Assembly (NCBI RefSeq): GCF_014212015.1
Contig: NZ_JACJVN010000065.1
Coordinates: 46,795 to 110,794 of the forward strand
Source: Cohnella lubricantis
GTDB taxonomy: Bacteria > Bacillota > Bacilli > Paenibacillales > Paenibacillaceae
Direction: 5' to 3'
Length of the DNA stretch: 64,000 nt
Below are positions 25,696 through 35,403 of this stretch, in pieces (position 1 is the first letter of the stretch; each line of letters opens with the position of its first letter). Both the position numbers and the translations under genes were made by a program. A model generated the notes under the pieces. That model saw only the letters and a program-made list of their open reading frames with translations. It ran no database searches and was not told where the DNA came from.

Positions 25696-26772
25696 ATGGG
25701 TTCTTCTGACCAAGTCCGCATCGGCCTGATCGGCGCGGGCAATATCGGCAACGTGCACCTGCAAGAATTCGGCAAGCTGGAACATGACTGCAAGATAACG
25801 GCTATTACGGATGCTTATCTGCCTCTGGCGGAGCAGCGCGCGAAGCAGTACGGCATTGAGACCGTCGCGCCTTCGCCGGAGGCGCTCATTGCGCGAAGCG
25901 ACATCGACGCGGTTATCATCGGCGTGCCGAACAAGTATCACGCGCCGTTGGCCGTTCAGGCACTGGAGAGCGGCAAGCATGTGCTGCTGGAGAAGCCTAT
26001 GGGGCTGGACTCCGCGGCGGCGAAGGATATCGTGCGCGCGCAGAGGCGTACAGGCAAGACGCTGATGGTCGCGCATCAGATGCGATGGGATTGGCTTCCG
26101 CTGCAGGTGAAGGCGCAGATCGAGCGCGGCGAGCTGGGCCATATCTACACTGCGAAGACCGGCTGGTATCGCCGCAAGGGGATTCCGGGCTGGGGCACAT
26201 GGTTCACCCAGCATGCGGAATCGGGCGGCGGCCCGCTCATCGACATCGGCGTCCATATGCTGGATTTGGCCTTCCACCTCATGGGCGAGCCGAAGCCGAT
26301 ATCGGTATACGGTTCTACGTATGCCGAATTCGGTCCCCGCAAGAAGGGGATCGGCGGCTGGGGCAAGCCGGATTGGAACGGCACGTACGACGTCGAGGAC
26401 CTGGCGACGGCCATTATTAAGATGGACAACGGCGCGTCGCTGACGCTCGAGGTGAGCTGGGCTGTCCATATGAATACGGACAGCAATCCGTTCGTGCATC
26501 TGATGGGCTCGGAAGGCGGCGTATACTTGAGCGGCAATGAAGGCAAGTTCCTGATGGAACGCTTCGATCAGCCGATTGACGTTCCGCTGACGACGCCGAA
26601 CGATGACGAGGGCGCCCGCGTTCGCCTGTCCCGCCACTTCCTGGAGTGCGTCCGCGAGGGCAAGACGCCGTGGACCTCGGCCGAGACCGGGCTGCGCAGC
26701 AATCTGATCATCGATGCGATCTATGAATCCTCCCGCACAGGCGGCGAGGTCAAGCTGGACTGGAGCCTTTAA
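25696..26772 (+). CDS. Gfo/Idh/MocA-family oxidoreductase
   Basis: 358 residues. N-terminal NAD(P)-binding Rossmann loop IGLIGAGNIGNVHLQ, the family signature VLLEKPMGLDSAAAKD, and the substrate-domain motif GGGPLIDIGVHMLDLAFHLMG with its catalytic Asp/His pair. This arrangement is typical of sugar or inositol dehydrogenases; the substrate is unknown. CAACGGAGGGG provides the ribosome-binding site. It is apparently monocistronic, with a strong terminator after it. It is distinct from the Gfo/Idh gene at 11377. Confidence 0.88.
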   Translation: MGSSDQVRIGLIGAGNIGNVHLQEFGKLEHDCKITAITDAYLPLAEQRAKQYGIETVAPSPEALIARSDIDAVIIGVPNKYHAPLAVQALESGKHVLLEKPMGLDSAAAKDIVRAQRRTGKTLMVAHQMRWDWLPLQVKAQIERGELGHIYTAKTGWYRRKGIPGWGTWFTQHAESGGGPLIDIGVHMLDLAFHLMGEPKPISVYGSTYAEFGPRKKGIGGWGKPDWNGTYDVEDLATAIIKMDNGASLTLEVSWAVHMNTDSNPFVHLMGSEGGVYLSGNEGKFLMERFDQPIDVPLTTPNDDEGARVRLSRHFLECVREGKTPWTSAETGLRSNLIIDAIYESSRTGGEVKLDWSL

Positions 26773-26809
26773 TCAAGGCAGCCTCTCCATCTCATTCCGA
26801 TCCGATGCA

Positions 26810-26852
26810 CCAAGCTATCCCAAGGCTGACGCCTTGCGGATGGCTTTTTTCT
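26810..26852 (+). terminator. Intrinsic terminator after the second Gfo/Idh gene
   Basis: AAGCTATCC-CAAGG pairs with CCTTG-CGGATGGCTT, followed by six T. Confidence 0.85.
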
Positions 26853-26946
26853 ATTGATGCTCTGCAAGGATATTCAAATATGATAGAATAGGAAGAGCTG
26901 GTCGAAATATGTCGAACAATGTCAATTATATTTTCGAAGGGCAGGA

Positions 26947-28569
26947 ATGGTCCTCCAAATGCACTATTGGCATGAGAGAAAGAAAGGCTTCAAGCTTAAG
27001 CTCTCCTTTATTATATTTATTATCGTTTTTTTCTCGGTGGCCGCTACGTTCACGCTCAATACCCTAGTCAGCTTCAATACGCAGAAGAGCTCGCTGACGA
27101 ACAATACGCTGGATATGAACTTGATCACTGCGGGGGAGATCAGCCAGACGACGAATACGATTCTGCTGTCGATGCAGGATTCGCTCGAGGCAGCCGCGGA
27201 ATTCATATCGGATGGGGGCAGCGGGAACCAGAAGAGCGCACAGCATCAGGTGGATTTCCTAAGAGCATCGGTTCCTTACTTCAACTCGGTTGTTCTCGTG
27301 GATTCGTCCGGCACCGTGACGGCAGCTTCGCCGGAAGAGCTGGACATCAAGGGCTCGCGGCTGACCTCGGTTCAGTCTCGGGAAGCCCTGGCGGAGAAGA
27401 GGCCTCTCGTCTCGGATCCATACATGAGTTTAACCAAGCACATGATCGTGCTGGCTAGCTATCCCGTGTACAGTTCGGACGGGCTATACATGGGGTTCGT
27501 TGGCGGTACGATCTACTTGCAGGAATCTAACGTGTTCCAGAAGCTGCTCGGCCAGCAGCGGGTCAACGAGAACGGCTCTTACTTCTATGTGGTGGATGCG
27601 GATGGCAATTTGATCTTCCATCCGGAGGCGGCCCGCATCGGCGAGAATGTCTCCGGCAATCCAGCCGTGAAGGAACTGCTTAGCGGCCGAAGCGGCAAGA
27701 TGGAACTGACGAACACGCTTGGCACAAGCTACTTGGCCGGCTACTCGGTCGTGCCGGCGACCGGATGGGGAATCATCTTCCAGACGCCGACAGAGAACGT
27801 GGGAGATAGCGTCGACAACGTCATCTCGCGGATGGCGCTGATCTCCGTTCCTTTGCTGGTGCTGCTGCTGCTGCTCGCCTTGTTCGTGTCGCACAGGCTG
27901 GCGTCCCCGATCAACCGGCTGGCATCCGCCGCATCGCGGTTGAAGCGCGGCGATGCGACGGTGAGGGAGCTGCCCGAGGCTAGAAGCATGATTTTCGAAG
28001 CGAAGGTGTTGTACGACACAGTGTCGGCTGCGCTCCGCACTCTCGATGAGCGGGCGGAAGTCTACTCGAGGCAGGCCAGAACCGATGTGCTGACCGGCTT
28101 GAGGAACCGCCGCCGAATGGAGGCGATCGTGGAAGATTGGGCCAGCCAGCGAGTGCCGTTCTCCGTCATCATGATCGACATTGACCACTTCAAGCAGGTC
28201 AACGATACGTTCGGGCATCAGAATGGGGACGAGACGCTTCGTTATGTGGCGGGCATCCTGGTTGAAGAGAAGGGCTCGATGGACCAGTGCTGCCGCTATG
28301 GGGGCGAAGAGTTCGCGATTCTCCTGCCATGGCGTTCGGCTGAACAGGCGTTTGAGCTGGCCGAGAGAATCCGGATCCGGACGGAGAATGGGAACAGCCC
28401 GACCGGCCAAGTCTTGACGGTGTCGCTCGGAATCTCTGAATTTCCCGCCTTCGCATCAGATGCGAAGGCGCTGTTCAAGCAAGCGGACGAAGCGCTGTAC
28501 GCGGCCAAGGATGGCGGTCGCAACCGTGCGGTTATTCATAGGCCGGGGAAGAACGATGCTCTAAAGTGA
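26947..28569 (+). CDS. Diguanylate cyclase with extracytoplasmic Cache sensor
   Basis: 540-residue membrane protein. First span about 17-39, an extracellular double-Cache sensor (about 40-285), second span about 294-315, HAMP (about 316-370), then a GGDEF domain (about 385-530) that makes c-di-GMP from two GTP. The active loop is RYGGEEF, a functional variant of GGDEF. The substrate block DVLTGLRNRRRME and DIDHFKQVNDTFGHQNGDE are intact. The inhibitory I-site position reads GSMD instead of RxxD, so product feedback is probably absent. Monocistronic. Confidence 0.92.
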   Translation: MVLQMHYWHERKKGFKLKLSFIIFIIVFFSVAATFTLNTLVSFNTQKSSLTNNTLDMNLITAGEISQTTNTILLSMQDSLEAAAEFISDGGSGNQKSAQHQVDFLRASVPYFNSVVLVDSSGTVTAASPEELDIKGSRLTSVQSREALAEKRPLVSDPYMSLTKHMIVLASYPVYSSDGLYMGFVGGTIYLQESNVFQKLLGQQRVNENGSYFYVVDADGNLIFHPEAARIGENVSGNPAVKELLSGRSGKMELTNTLGTSYLAGYSVVPATGWGIIFQTPTENVGDSVDNVISRMALISVPLLVLLLLLALFVSHRLASPINRLASAASRLKRGDATVRELPEARSMIFEAKVLYDTVSAALRTLDERAEVYSRQARTDVLTGLRNRRRMEAIVEDWASQRVPFSVIMIDIDHFKQVNDTFGHQNGDETLRYVAGILVEEKGSMDQCCRYGGEEFAILLPWRSAEQAFELAERIRIRTENGNSPTGQVLTVSLGISEFPAFASDAKALFKQADEALYAAKDGGRNRAVIHRPGKNDALK

Positions 28570-28802
28570 AGCGTAAGCTGATGCGTGAAGGCGCTGTTCA
28601 GTTGGTGCGAAAGCTGGTGCGGTAAGCATTAGGAGGATAGTCACGAGCCCTGAGCCGAACCTCGCAGGTTGGTCAGGGCTTGTTTGTCGTCTGCAGCGTC
28701 TATGCTGCGTCGGCGTCTTTAGCCGCTATGGAGACTAGGGCGATATCGGTGTTATACGCTGTTGCGGTGATTTAGGCGGCTTCAGTGCTTTAGCGGCTTA
28801 GC
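28570..28802 (+). terminator. Intergenic region with terminator at 28645-28686
   Basis: The first 230 bp after the diguanylate cyclase gene hold one clear feature: AGCCCTGA pairs with TCAGGGCT (28646-28680), with AACCT/AGGTT inside and TTGTTTG after it. No gene is seen in the rest. Confidence 0.7.
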
Positions 28803-28883
28803 TGACTTAGGTGACTTAGGTGACTTAGATGACTTAGGTAACTTCGGTGACTGAGGTGACTGAGGTGACTGAGGTGACTGAGG
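28803..28883. repeat. 9-bp minisatellite, nine units
   Basis: Nine contiguous 9-bp units of TGACTTAGG/TGACTGAGG. Four TTAGG-type units are followed by one variant (TAACTTCGG) and then four TGAGG-type units. The array ends 9 bp before the stop codon of the minus-strand hydrolase gene. Looser copies continue to the left (28760-28800). Confidence 0.9.
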
Positions 28884-28892
28884 CGGCATATG

Positions 28893-29918
28893 CTATTGCG
28901 CATCTATGCTAGCTAGGGTGTCCGCGTCGATCGCCTGCAGGAAAGCCGTCGTCCGCTGCACGTATTCTTCCGGATGCGTGCGGAAGATCATCTCGTGTAT
29001 GGCGCCTGGGACGCTCCACAGCTGCGACAGCGGATTCGTCTGGGATGCGGCGATGTTCTCGGAGATGGCGGCCGGCGACTTGTCGTCATCGGTACCGTGG
29101 ATGAGCAGAATCGGATACGGGAACGCCGTCGATTGGACTTCAGCGGATGGAATCTGATCCAAGCTGGCGCCGGAGAACATCGGGACAAGCTTGCGAATCC
29201 ATTGGGTAGCCAAGCTCTTCGGAAGGTTCACGTAGCGGTTAATGTTGTAATAGATGGATTCCTCATCCGGGATGAATGTGCTGTCAAGGATCATGCCGTC
29301 GATCAGATCGGTCTGCAAGGCTGCCTGAAGCGCGGTTCCGGCTCCCATGGAGAAGCCCCAGACAATCAACTTGGAGCTCCCTTGGGACTTCGCGAACTCA
29401 AGCGCTCCCAGCAGCTGCTGCGATTCGGTAACGCCTCCGGTGGCGGGAAGCCGATGCTCGGCGTTGGCATAGCCGTAATCGAACATGAGCACGTTGTAAT
29501 CCAGTCCGTGCAGCAAGCTAGCGATGTCGTACATCGGTACCCACTCTTCCTCGCGGTTCGTACCGTAGCCGTGGCTGAGCACGACGGTCCGGCCGCTTGC
29601 GGACGGAATCCACCAGCCGTTCACCTGCGAGCTGCCGTCCAGGCTCGGGAACGATACGTCTTCATAAGCGAGGCCGCGGGCGAGCATCGGGTTGGAGGCA
29701 AGGGCGCCGACCGGCGGGTAGGAGATCGCCCAGGCGGCGACGACGGAGGCGGCGGAGAACAGGAAGAAGGCTGCGGCAATGATGGAGATCAGGGCCGTGG
29801 AGATCCAGCCGTACTTCTTCTTCGGGATGGCTGCGGCGGCAGTGAACGATTCATCCGGCAATGCGGGCGCTGGGAGCGCTTCCAGAGGATAAGAGTTATA
29901 GGCTGCGGCTGTGCTCAT
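28893..29918 (-). CDS. Membrane-anchored alpha/beta hydrolase
   Basis: About 341 residues. An N-terminal membrane span (about residues 38-63) leads to an alpha/beta-hydrolase domain expected outside the membrane. Visible elements: VVLSHGYGTNREEE (oxyanion loop), the nucleophile elbow GFSMGAG, the acid region HGTDDDKSP and a C-terminal His in GAIHEMIFRTHPEEY. The substrate is unknown; the layout is like YqkD/BEM46-type hydrolases. An ATG at 29939 opens the frame, but AAGGAG stands 9 bp before the ATG at 29918, which I prefer. Confidence 0.82.
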   Translation of the reverse strand: MSTAAAYNSYPLEALPAPALPDESFTAAAAIPKKKYGWISTALISIIAAAFFLFSAASVVAAWAISYPPVGALASNPMLARGLAYEDVSFPSLDGSSQVNGWWIPSASGRTVVLSHGYGTNREEEWVPMYDIASLLHGLDYNVLMFDYGYANAEHRLPATGGVTESQQLLGALEFAKSQGSSKLIVWGFSMGAGTALQAALQTDLIDGMILDSTFIPDEESIYYNINRYVNLPKSLATQWIRKLVPMFSGASLDQIPSAEVQSTAFPYPILLIHGTDDDKSPAAISENIAASQTNPLSQLWSVPGAIHEMIFRTHPEEYVQRTTAFLQAIDADTLASIDAQ

Positions 29919-30080
29919 CGTCATCATCTCCTTGCCCATGTGAGTCTGATCGTGTTGAAAAGGTAAATGAAACGATTTCTAATATTAATTTAATCGTATA
30001 AGGGCGCATGACCAGCGTCAACGGAGCTTGTCGAATTGTAAGAACGCCGTAATGCAACTGTAATACGGCGATTCCGGCAT

Positions 30081-30108
30081 TTACTCAAGTGGGAGCATCG
30101 GTTATACT
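30081..30108 (+). promoter_or_regulatory. Predicted promoter of iclR
   Basis: TTACTC (30081-30086) and TATACT (30103-30108) with 16-bp spacing. Transcription would start near 30115, just before the operator palindrome. Confidence 0.45.
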
Positions 30109-30120
30109 GAGTGTACCGAT

Positions 30121-30137
30121 GTTTCACAGAGTGAAAC
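30121..30137. promoter_or_regulatory. IclR-type operator palindrome before iclR
   Basis: GTTTCACAGAGTGAAAC: perfect 7-bp arms around AGA, ending 15 bp before the iclR ATG. It overlaps the expected transcript start region, a repressing position. A near-identical copy lies before acnA (35360-35376). Confidence 0.75.
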
Positions 30138-30152
30138 CAAGGAGGTTCGGCG

Positions 30153-30905
30153 ATGGAAGAAGAGAAGCGAACGATTCGGGCTGTTGAGCGAGCGCTGGAC
30201 GTGATGCTCTGCTTCACGACGGGGAGCGATTGGGGACTGACGGAGATCGCCCAGCGAGTGGGCTTGCATAAGAGTACCGTTCATCGAATGCTGGCGACCC
30301 TCGAGCAGAAGGGGTTCGTCTTTCGTGACGAAGCGACGGAGAAATACCGGCTCGGCCTCCGCATTCTGGAGCTGTCCGCCCATGCGCGAGCAAGCGATCC
30401 TGCCGTCGTGCTGCTGGGTGAGATGGAACGCCTGCGCGACCAGCTCGGAGAGACGGTCAGCTTGTACGTGCGCGATCGGAACGACCGCGTACGTATTCAA
30501 GCGGTGCAGAGCGAGCAAGCCGTGCGCCGGGTAGCTCCGGTCGGCGCGCGTCTGCCGCTGACGGTCGGCGCATCGAGCAAGGTGCTGCTCGCCTTCGGCG
30601 ATGCGGGCGAGCGGGATGCGCTGCTCGCCGAAGTGAGCTGGCCGGCGCCGAAGGATCGGGATGCTTACCTCGAGCAGCTGCAGGAGATTGCGGCGCTTGG
30701 CTACGCGACCAGCTTCGAGGAGCGCGAGGCGGGGGCGGCGGCGATCTCGGCGCCGATCTTCGACCGCTCGGGCAAGCTGTACGCGGCGCTGTCGGTATCC
30801 GGCCCGTCGAACCGGCTGACGGCGGACATCATGCGCGAACGCGCGCCGGCGGTTATGGAGGCGGCGCGGCGCATGGGAATGCTGCTAGGCGGGACGGGCG
30901 TGTAG
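30153..30905 (+). CDS. IclR-family transcriptional regulator
   Basis: 250 residues. The N-terminal winged helix-turn-helix (AVERALDVMLCF, LTEIAQRVGLHKSTVHRMLATLEQKGFV) is followed by the IclR effector-binding domain (VRRVAPVGARLPLTVGASSKVLLAF, ATSFEEREAGAAAISAPIFD). IclR proteins are usually repressors responding to small carboxylates or aromatics. The palindrome just upstream suggests autoregulation. Its near-copy 5 kb away before aconitase suggests that aconitase is a target. GGAGG precedes the ATG. Confidence 0.92.
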   Translation: MEEEKRTIRAVERALDVMLCFTTGSDWGLTEIAQRVGLHKSTVHRMLATLEQKGFVFRDEATEKYRLGLRILELSAHARASDPAVVLLGEMERLRDQLGETVSLYVRDRNDRVRIQAVQSEQAVRRVAPVGARLPLTVGASSKVLLAFGDAGERDALLAEVSWPAPKDRDAYLEQLQEIAALGYATSFEEREAGAAAISAPIFDRSGKLYAALSVSGPSNRLTADIMRERAPAVMEAARRMGMLLGGTGV

Positions 30906-30943
30906 CCAGCACTATGGTCGCAGTAGCCGCCGCGTGGCGGAGC

Positions 30944-31440
30944 AATTGCGCAGAACCGCGATCTCTCGCTCAAGAAGGTAATCCAGTTACCTACATTTGC
31001 GCAGAACCGCGATTTCTTGCTTAAGAGAGTAATCCAGTTACCTACATTTGCGCGGAACCGCGATTTCTTGCTTAAGAGAGTAATTCAGTTACCTACATTT
31101 GCGCGGAACCGCGATTTCTTGCTTAAGATAGTAATTCAGTTACCTACATTTGCGCGGAACCGCGATTTCTCGCACAAGAGAGTAATCCAGTTACCTACAT
31201 TTGCGCGGAACCGCGATCACTCGCACAGGAGGGTAATCCAGTTACCTACATTTGCGCAGAACCGCGATTTCTCGCACAGGAGGGTAATCCAGTTACCTAC
31301 ATTTGCGAGGAACCGCGATTTCTTGCTTAAGAGAGTAATTCAGTTACCTACATTTGCGCGGAACCGCGATTTCTCGCACAAGAGAGTAATCCATTTACCT
31401 ACATTTGCGCGGAACCGCGATCTCTTGCTCAAGAAGGATT
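30944..31440. repeat. Tandem array, nine full units plus one partial of exactly 51 bp (family B)
   Basis: The word ACCTACATTT occurs at 30989, 31040, 31091, 31142, 31193, 31244, 31295, 31346 and 31397, each 51 bp apart; a partial unit precedes at 30944. Every unit holds a dyad CGCGG-AA-CCGCG and a GTAA-TCCAG-TTAC dyad. The first and last units share the edge GATCTC-TYGCTCAAGAAGG, so the array has defined ends. It lies between convergent iclR and the Lon-like protease gene and ends 5 bp before the stop codon of the latter. A plus-strand frame of 17-residue repeats runs through it but lacks a ribosome-binding site. Confidence 0.95.
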
Positions 31441-31444
31441 ACTT

Positions 31445-32491
31445 TCATTTCTTCTCCTCGAGCTCCTCAAGGAAGTTCAGCGCGTCCTGCAGCGACGACA
31501 CCTTCACGAGCTGCAGATCTAGATTCAGCTTCTTCACCGTCGCTTCGGCCTCGTTCCAATTGCTGTATTGCCCCGACTCGACGTACGGCACCAGGAAGTA
31601 ATCCGCCTTCTCCCGATCGGCCGCCATCAGCTTGTATTGGATGCCGCCGATCTGGCCGACCGATCCGTCCGCCGCGATCGTGCCGGTGCCCGCGATACGG
31701 TAGCCGCGCGTCAGATCCTCGCCTTTGAGCTGCGCTACAATCTCCAGTGTCATCATCAGGCCGGCCGACGGGCCGCCAATATCGTCAAAGTTGAATTTCA
31801 CAGGATCGGGCGCCGTCACATCCAACACCGCGTCCGGCCTGAAGCCGACGCCGGCTCTTCCCGTCTCGTCCATCTGGATGAGCGGCACCGACACCTCGAA
31901 CGGCTTGCCGCCGCGCGTGCCGGTCAGCTTAACGACGTCGCCCGGCTTCTTGGCTGACAAGATGCTCGTCAACTCCTGCGGCGACTTGGCTTCTTGCCCG
32001 TCAACCGCCGTTATGACGTCCCCTTCCTGAAGGCCATGCTCTCGGGCTTTGGACTGCTCTTCAAGACTGGTAACGATCGTGCCGTCCATAGCGATCTGAA
32101 TATCCTTCTTCAATGCGGTATAGGCAGCGATCAGCGCCCCGTCCTCCGAGCTGTCCCGCATCCAAGCGAGCAGGTTGCGGTACGCCGCCAGGTTGACGGT
32201 GCCGCCCGTCGCGCTCTCCTCTGTCGTGATGTCCATACGCGGATTCAAGCGCGCATAGAGCAGCTCGAATGCGTTCGGCCTGGAACGGGTGGACACGGTT
32301 GTGAACAAGAAGGAGCCCTTCTCGTCTAACGGATGCCTGGTCTCGACCCGGGGATGAACGGGTTCGGCAGATCCGGCTTGATAAATCACATAAGGCCAAC
32401 TCTTAAAGAAAGCGACGACCAGCAGAAGGGCGATGATACCCCCGACAATGGCTGTCCAGTTACGCCTTAACCAATGTCTAATAGCAGCCAT
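31445..32491 (-). CDS. Membrane-anchored PDZ/Lon-like serine protease (YlbL/SepM family)
   Basis: 348 residues. An N-terminal membrane span (about 13-32) is followed by an extracellular region with a PDZ domain (GLQEGDVITAVDGQEAKSPQEL) and a C-terminal Lon-type S16 proteolytic domain. The catalytic serine is in GGPSAGLMM and the catalytic lysine in GIQYKLMAADRE. There is no ATPase domain, as in YlbL of B. subtilis and SepM of streptococci, which process extracellular peptides. The open frame extends to 32611; ATG 32491 has GGAGGT upstream and starts at the natural N-terminus MAAIRHWLRRNW. Confidence 0.92.
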   Translation of the reverse strand: MAAIRHWLRRNWTAIVGGIIALLLVVAFFKSWPYVIYQAGSAEPVHPRVETRHPLDEKGSFLFTTVSTRSRPNAFELLYARLNPRMDITTEESATGGTVNLAAYRNLLAWMRDSSEDGALIAAYTALKKDIQIAMDGTIVTSLEEQSKAREHGLQEGDVITAVDGQEAKSPQELTSILSAKKPGDVVKLTGTRGGKPFEVSVPLIQMDETGRAGVGFRPDAVLDVTAPDPVKFNFDDIGGPSAGLMMTLEIVAQLKGEDLTRGYRIAGTGTIAADGSVGQIGGIQYKLMAADREKADYFLVPYVESGQYSNWNEAEATVKKLNLDLQLVKVSSLQDALNFLEELEEKK

Positions 32492-32572
32492 CTGGGCTTC
32501 ACCTCCGTTCCCCATTATAGCGCATCTTCGCTGGTCGGAACAAAATATTCCAGCCAACATGCGGACGGAACA

Positions 32573-32612
32573 GAACAGCCCGCGGGAGTCGCCTCCCTGC
32601 GGGCTGTTCATG
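32573..32612 (-). terminator. Intrinsic terminator of acnA
   Basis: GAACAGCCCGC (32573-32583) pairs perfectly with GCGGGCTGTTC (32599-32609). Minus-strand continuation is TGTTCC, a weak U-tract. Confidence 0.75.
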
Positions 32613-32629
32613 CTGCAACTGCAGCTGTC

Positions 32630-35338
32630 TTATTGCGCTTTGAGCATCTGGCGCAGAACCGTCTGCAGAATGCCGCTGTTGCGGTAGTAGTCGACATCGA
32701 CCATCGAGTCGAGGCGGACGATAACCGGGAACTCGAACGTCGAGCCGTCTTCGCGCGTTGCGGTGACGGTGATTGTCTGGCCTGGCTGCACGTCGTTGCC
32801 CAGACCGGCAATCTCGAACGTCTCGCGGCCGGTGATGCCGAGCGACTTCCAGCTTTGTCCCGGCTGGAACTGCAGCGGGAGTACGCCCATGCCTACGAGG
32901 TTAGAGCGGTGAATCCGCTCGAAGCTCTCGGCGATAACCGCCTTGACGCCGAGCAGGAACGTTCCTTTGGCCGCCCAGTCGCGGGAGGAGCCGGTGCCGT
33001 ACTCTTTGCCTGCGATGACGACGAGATTCGTACCGCTGTCCTGATACTTCATCGATGCATCATAGATGGACATGACTTCATCCGTCGGCAGATACGTAGT
33101 AACGCCGCCTTCTGTGCCCGGAGCCACTTGGTTGCGGATCCGAATGTTGGCGAATGTGCCGCGCATCATGACCTCGTGGTGTCCGCGGCGGGAACCGTAC
33201 GAGTTGAAGTCCTTCTTCTCAACGCCGTGCTCTTGAAGATACTTGCCTGCAGGGCTGTCGGCCTTGATGTTGCCGGCCGGCGAGATATGGTCCGTCGTGA
33301 CGGAGTCGCCCATCAGCGCGAGGACGCGTGCGCTCTTGATGTCGGCGATGTCGCCTGGCTCGGAGCTCAGTCCGGTGAAGAACGGCGGGTTCGCGATGTA
33401 GGTCGACTTCGGATCCCATTCGTACAGTTCGCCCTTCGGCACCGGAATCTTGTTCCACTGCTCGTTCTGCGTGAAGACGTTCTCGTACTTGGCGCGGAAC
33501 ATCGACGGGTTAAGCGACTTGGAGACGGCGTCTTGAATCTCCTCATTCGTCGGCCAGATGTCCTTCAGGTATACCGGCTGGCCTTCCTTGCCGTAGCCAA
33601 TCGGCTCGCTTGTCAGGTCGATGTTCACGTTGCCGGCAAGCGCGTAAGCGACGACAAGCGGCGGCGAAGCGAGGTAGTTCGCTTTGACCTGCGCGTGGAC
33701 GCGGCCTTCGAAGTTCCGGTTGCCAGAGAGGACGGCAGCGACGGTCAGGTCGTTATCGGCGATTGCTTCGCTGACTTCGTCCGGAAGCGGGCCGGAGTTG
33801 CCGATACAGGTCGCGCAGCCATAGCCGGCTACGTAGAAGCCAAGCTTCTCGAGGTAAGGCAGCAGTCCCGCTTTGGTCAGGTACTCGGTCACGACGAGCG
33901 ATCCCGGCGTCAGCGAGCTCTTCACGTATTCCGGCTTCGTTAAGCCAAGCTCGACGGCCTTCTTCGCGACGAGACCAGCGCCAACCATAACGCTCGGGTT
34001 CGACGTGTTCGTGCAGCTCGTGATCGCGGCGATGACGACGGCTCCCGTGCTGAGCTTGCTCGTCTTGCCGTTCTTATGCTTCACTTCCGCCTCAGCGGCG
34101 ATCTTCTCTTCGGACAGGCCGTAGCCGCCCTTGTCGATCGGCGTGCGGATGATTTCATTGAATTCCTTCTTCATCGCCGTCAGTTCGACGCGGTCCTGCG
34201 GACGCTTCGGTCCAGCGAGGCTCGGCACAATCGTGGACAGGTCGAGCTCGAGGATGTCGGAGAATACCGGATCCGGCGTCTCGTCGGTGCGGAACATGCC
34301 TTGCGCCTTGTAATAAGCTTCAACGAGCTCGATCTGCTTCTCGTCGCGGCCGGTCAGGCGCATGTAGTTCAGCGTCTCATTGTCGACCGGGAAGAAGCCG
34401 ATCGTAGCGCCGTATTCCGGCGCCATGTTGGCGACCGTCGCACGGTCTGCCAGGCTGATGTTGGACAAGCCGGAGCCGAAGAACTCGACGAACTTGCCGA
34501 CAACGCCTTTCTTGCGGAGCATCTGGGTCACGGTCAGCGCCAGGTCAGTCGCTGTCGCGCCTTCGGCCAAGCGGCCGGTCAGACGGAAGCCGATAACCTC
34601 CGGCATGACGAAGTACAGCGGCTGGCCGAGCATGCCGGCTTCAGCTTCGATACCGCCAACGCCCCAGCCCACGACGCCGAGACCGTTGATCATGGTCGTG
34701 TGGGAATCGGTGCCGACGAGCGAATCCGGATAGACTTCCGTGACGCCGTCTTTATTCTTCGTCGCAGCTACCGATGCCAGGTACTCCAGATTGACCTGGT
34801 GCACGATGCCGGTCGCCGGCGGTACGGCGCGGAAGTTATCGAACGCCGTCTGCGCCCAGCGAAGGAAGCGGTAGCGTTCTTCGTTGCGCTCGAATTCAAC
34901 ATCCATGTTGTATTGCAGAGCATCGGCGGTGCCGAAGGCGTCAACCATGACGGAGTGGTCGATCACGAGATCGACGGGAACGAGCGGGTTGATGCGCTTC
35001 GGGTCGCCGCCCGCCTTCTTCACGGTCTCGCGCATGGCGGCCAGGTCGACGACGACGGGTACACCCGTGAAGTCTTGCAGCACAATGCGCGCGGGGATGA
35101 ACGGAATCTCCTTGTCGTCGCGTCCGTTCGCCCAGTTCGCGAGTTGCTTCACATGCTCCTGCGTAATGGCGCGGCCGTCGAATTGACGGATCGCCGCTTC
35201 AAGCAGCACTTTCATGGAGAAGGGCAGCTTGGAGACAGGGCCTGCGCCTTGCGCTTCCAAACCTTGCAGGTTGTAGTACCGGTACGTCTGGCCGGCGGCC
35301 TGCAGGTCTGCCTGAACCTGATACGGCAGGTTAGACAA
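32630..35338 (-). CDS. acnA: Aconitate hydratase
   Basis: Isomerises citrate to isocitrate in the TCA cycle through a [4Fe-4S] cluster; apo-forms of this class bind RNA. 902 residues, normal for AcnA/CitB. Cluster ligands: Cys in [13 protein letters not shown] and the pair in [12 protein letters not shown]. Other signatures: [50 protein letters not shown] and [15 protein letters not shown]. Translation appears to begin at TTG 35338, as AGGAGG lies 10 bp upstream. An IclR-type operator and a predicted promoter lie upstream. Confidence 0.96.
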   Translation of the reverse strand: MSNLPYQVQADLQAAGQTYRYYNLQGLEAQGAGPVSKLPFSMKVLLEAAIRQFDGRAITQEHVKQLANWANGRDDKEIPFIPARIVLQDFTGVPVVVDLAAMRETVKKAGGDPKRINPLVPVDLVIDHSVMVDAFGTADALQYNMDVEFERNEERYRFLRWAQTAFDNFRAVPPATGIVHQVNLEYLASVAATKNKDGVTEVYPDSLVGTDSHTTMINGLGVVGWGVGGIEAEAGMLGQPLYFVMPEVIGFRLTGRLAEGATATDLALTVTQMLRKKGVVGKFVEFFGSGLSNISLADRATVANMAPEYGATIGFFPVDNETLNYMRLTGRDEKQIELVEAYYKAQGMFRTDETPDPVFSDILELDLSTIVPSLAGPKRPQDRVELTAMKKEFNEIIRTPIDKGGYGLSEEKIAAEAEVKHKNGKTSKLSTGAVVIAAITSCTNTSNPSVMVGAGLVAKKAVELGLTKPEYVKSSLTPGSLVVTEYLTKAGLLPYLEKLGFYVAGYGCATCIGNSGPLPDEVSEAIADNDLTVAAVLSGNRNFEGRVHAQVKANYLASPPLVVAYALAGNVNIDLTSEPIGYGKEGQPVYLKDIWPTNEEIQDAVSKSLNPSMFRAKYENVFTQNEQWNKIPVPKGELYEWDPKSTYIANPPFFTGLSSEPGDIADIKSARVLALMGDSVTTDHISPAGNIKADSPAGKYLQEHGVEKKDFNSYGSRRGHHEVMMRGTFANIRIRNQVAPGTEGGVTTYLPTDEVMSIYDASMKYQDSGTNLVVIAGKEYGTGSSRDWAAKGTFLLGVKAVIAESFERIHRSNLVGMGVLPLQFQPGQSWKSLGITGRETFEIAGLGNDVQPGQTITVTATREDGSTFEFPVIVRLDSMVDVDYYRNSGILQTVLRQMLKAQ

Positions 35339-35359
35339 TAGAATCAGCCTCCTGAATTA

Positions 35360-35376
35360 GTTTCATACAGTGAAAC
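35360..35376. promoter_or_regulatory. IclR-type operator before acnA
   Basis: GTTTCATACAGTGAAAC differs from the operator before iclR (30121) only in the centre. It lies 22 bp before the acnA start codon and downstream of the predicted transcript start. A further half-site (GATTTCAT) follows at once. Confidence 0.7.
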
Positions 35377-35403
35377 TTGATTTCATAATTAATCCTCGAA
35401 ATC

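Noticed and set aside
30944..31440. CRISPR array
   Set aside because: Same reason: whole 51-bp unit repeated, no unique spacers, no cas genes in the window.
31017..31601. 194-residue plus-strand protein of 17-residue repeats (VIQLPTFARNRD type) across array B
   Set aside because: TTG start without a ribosome-binding site, runs into the antisense of the Lon-like protease gene, and unit variants change residues as often as silent positions.
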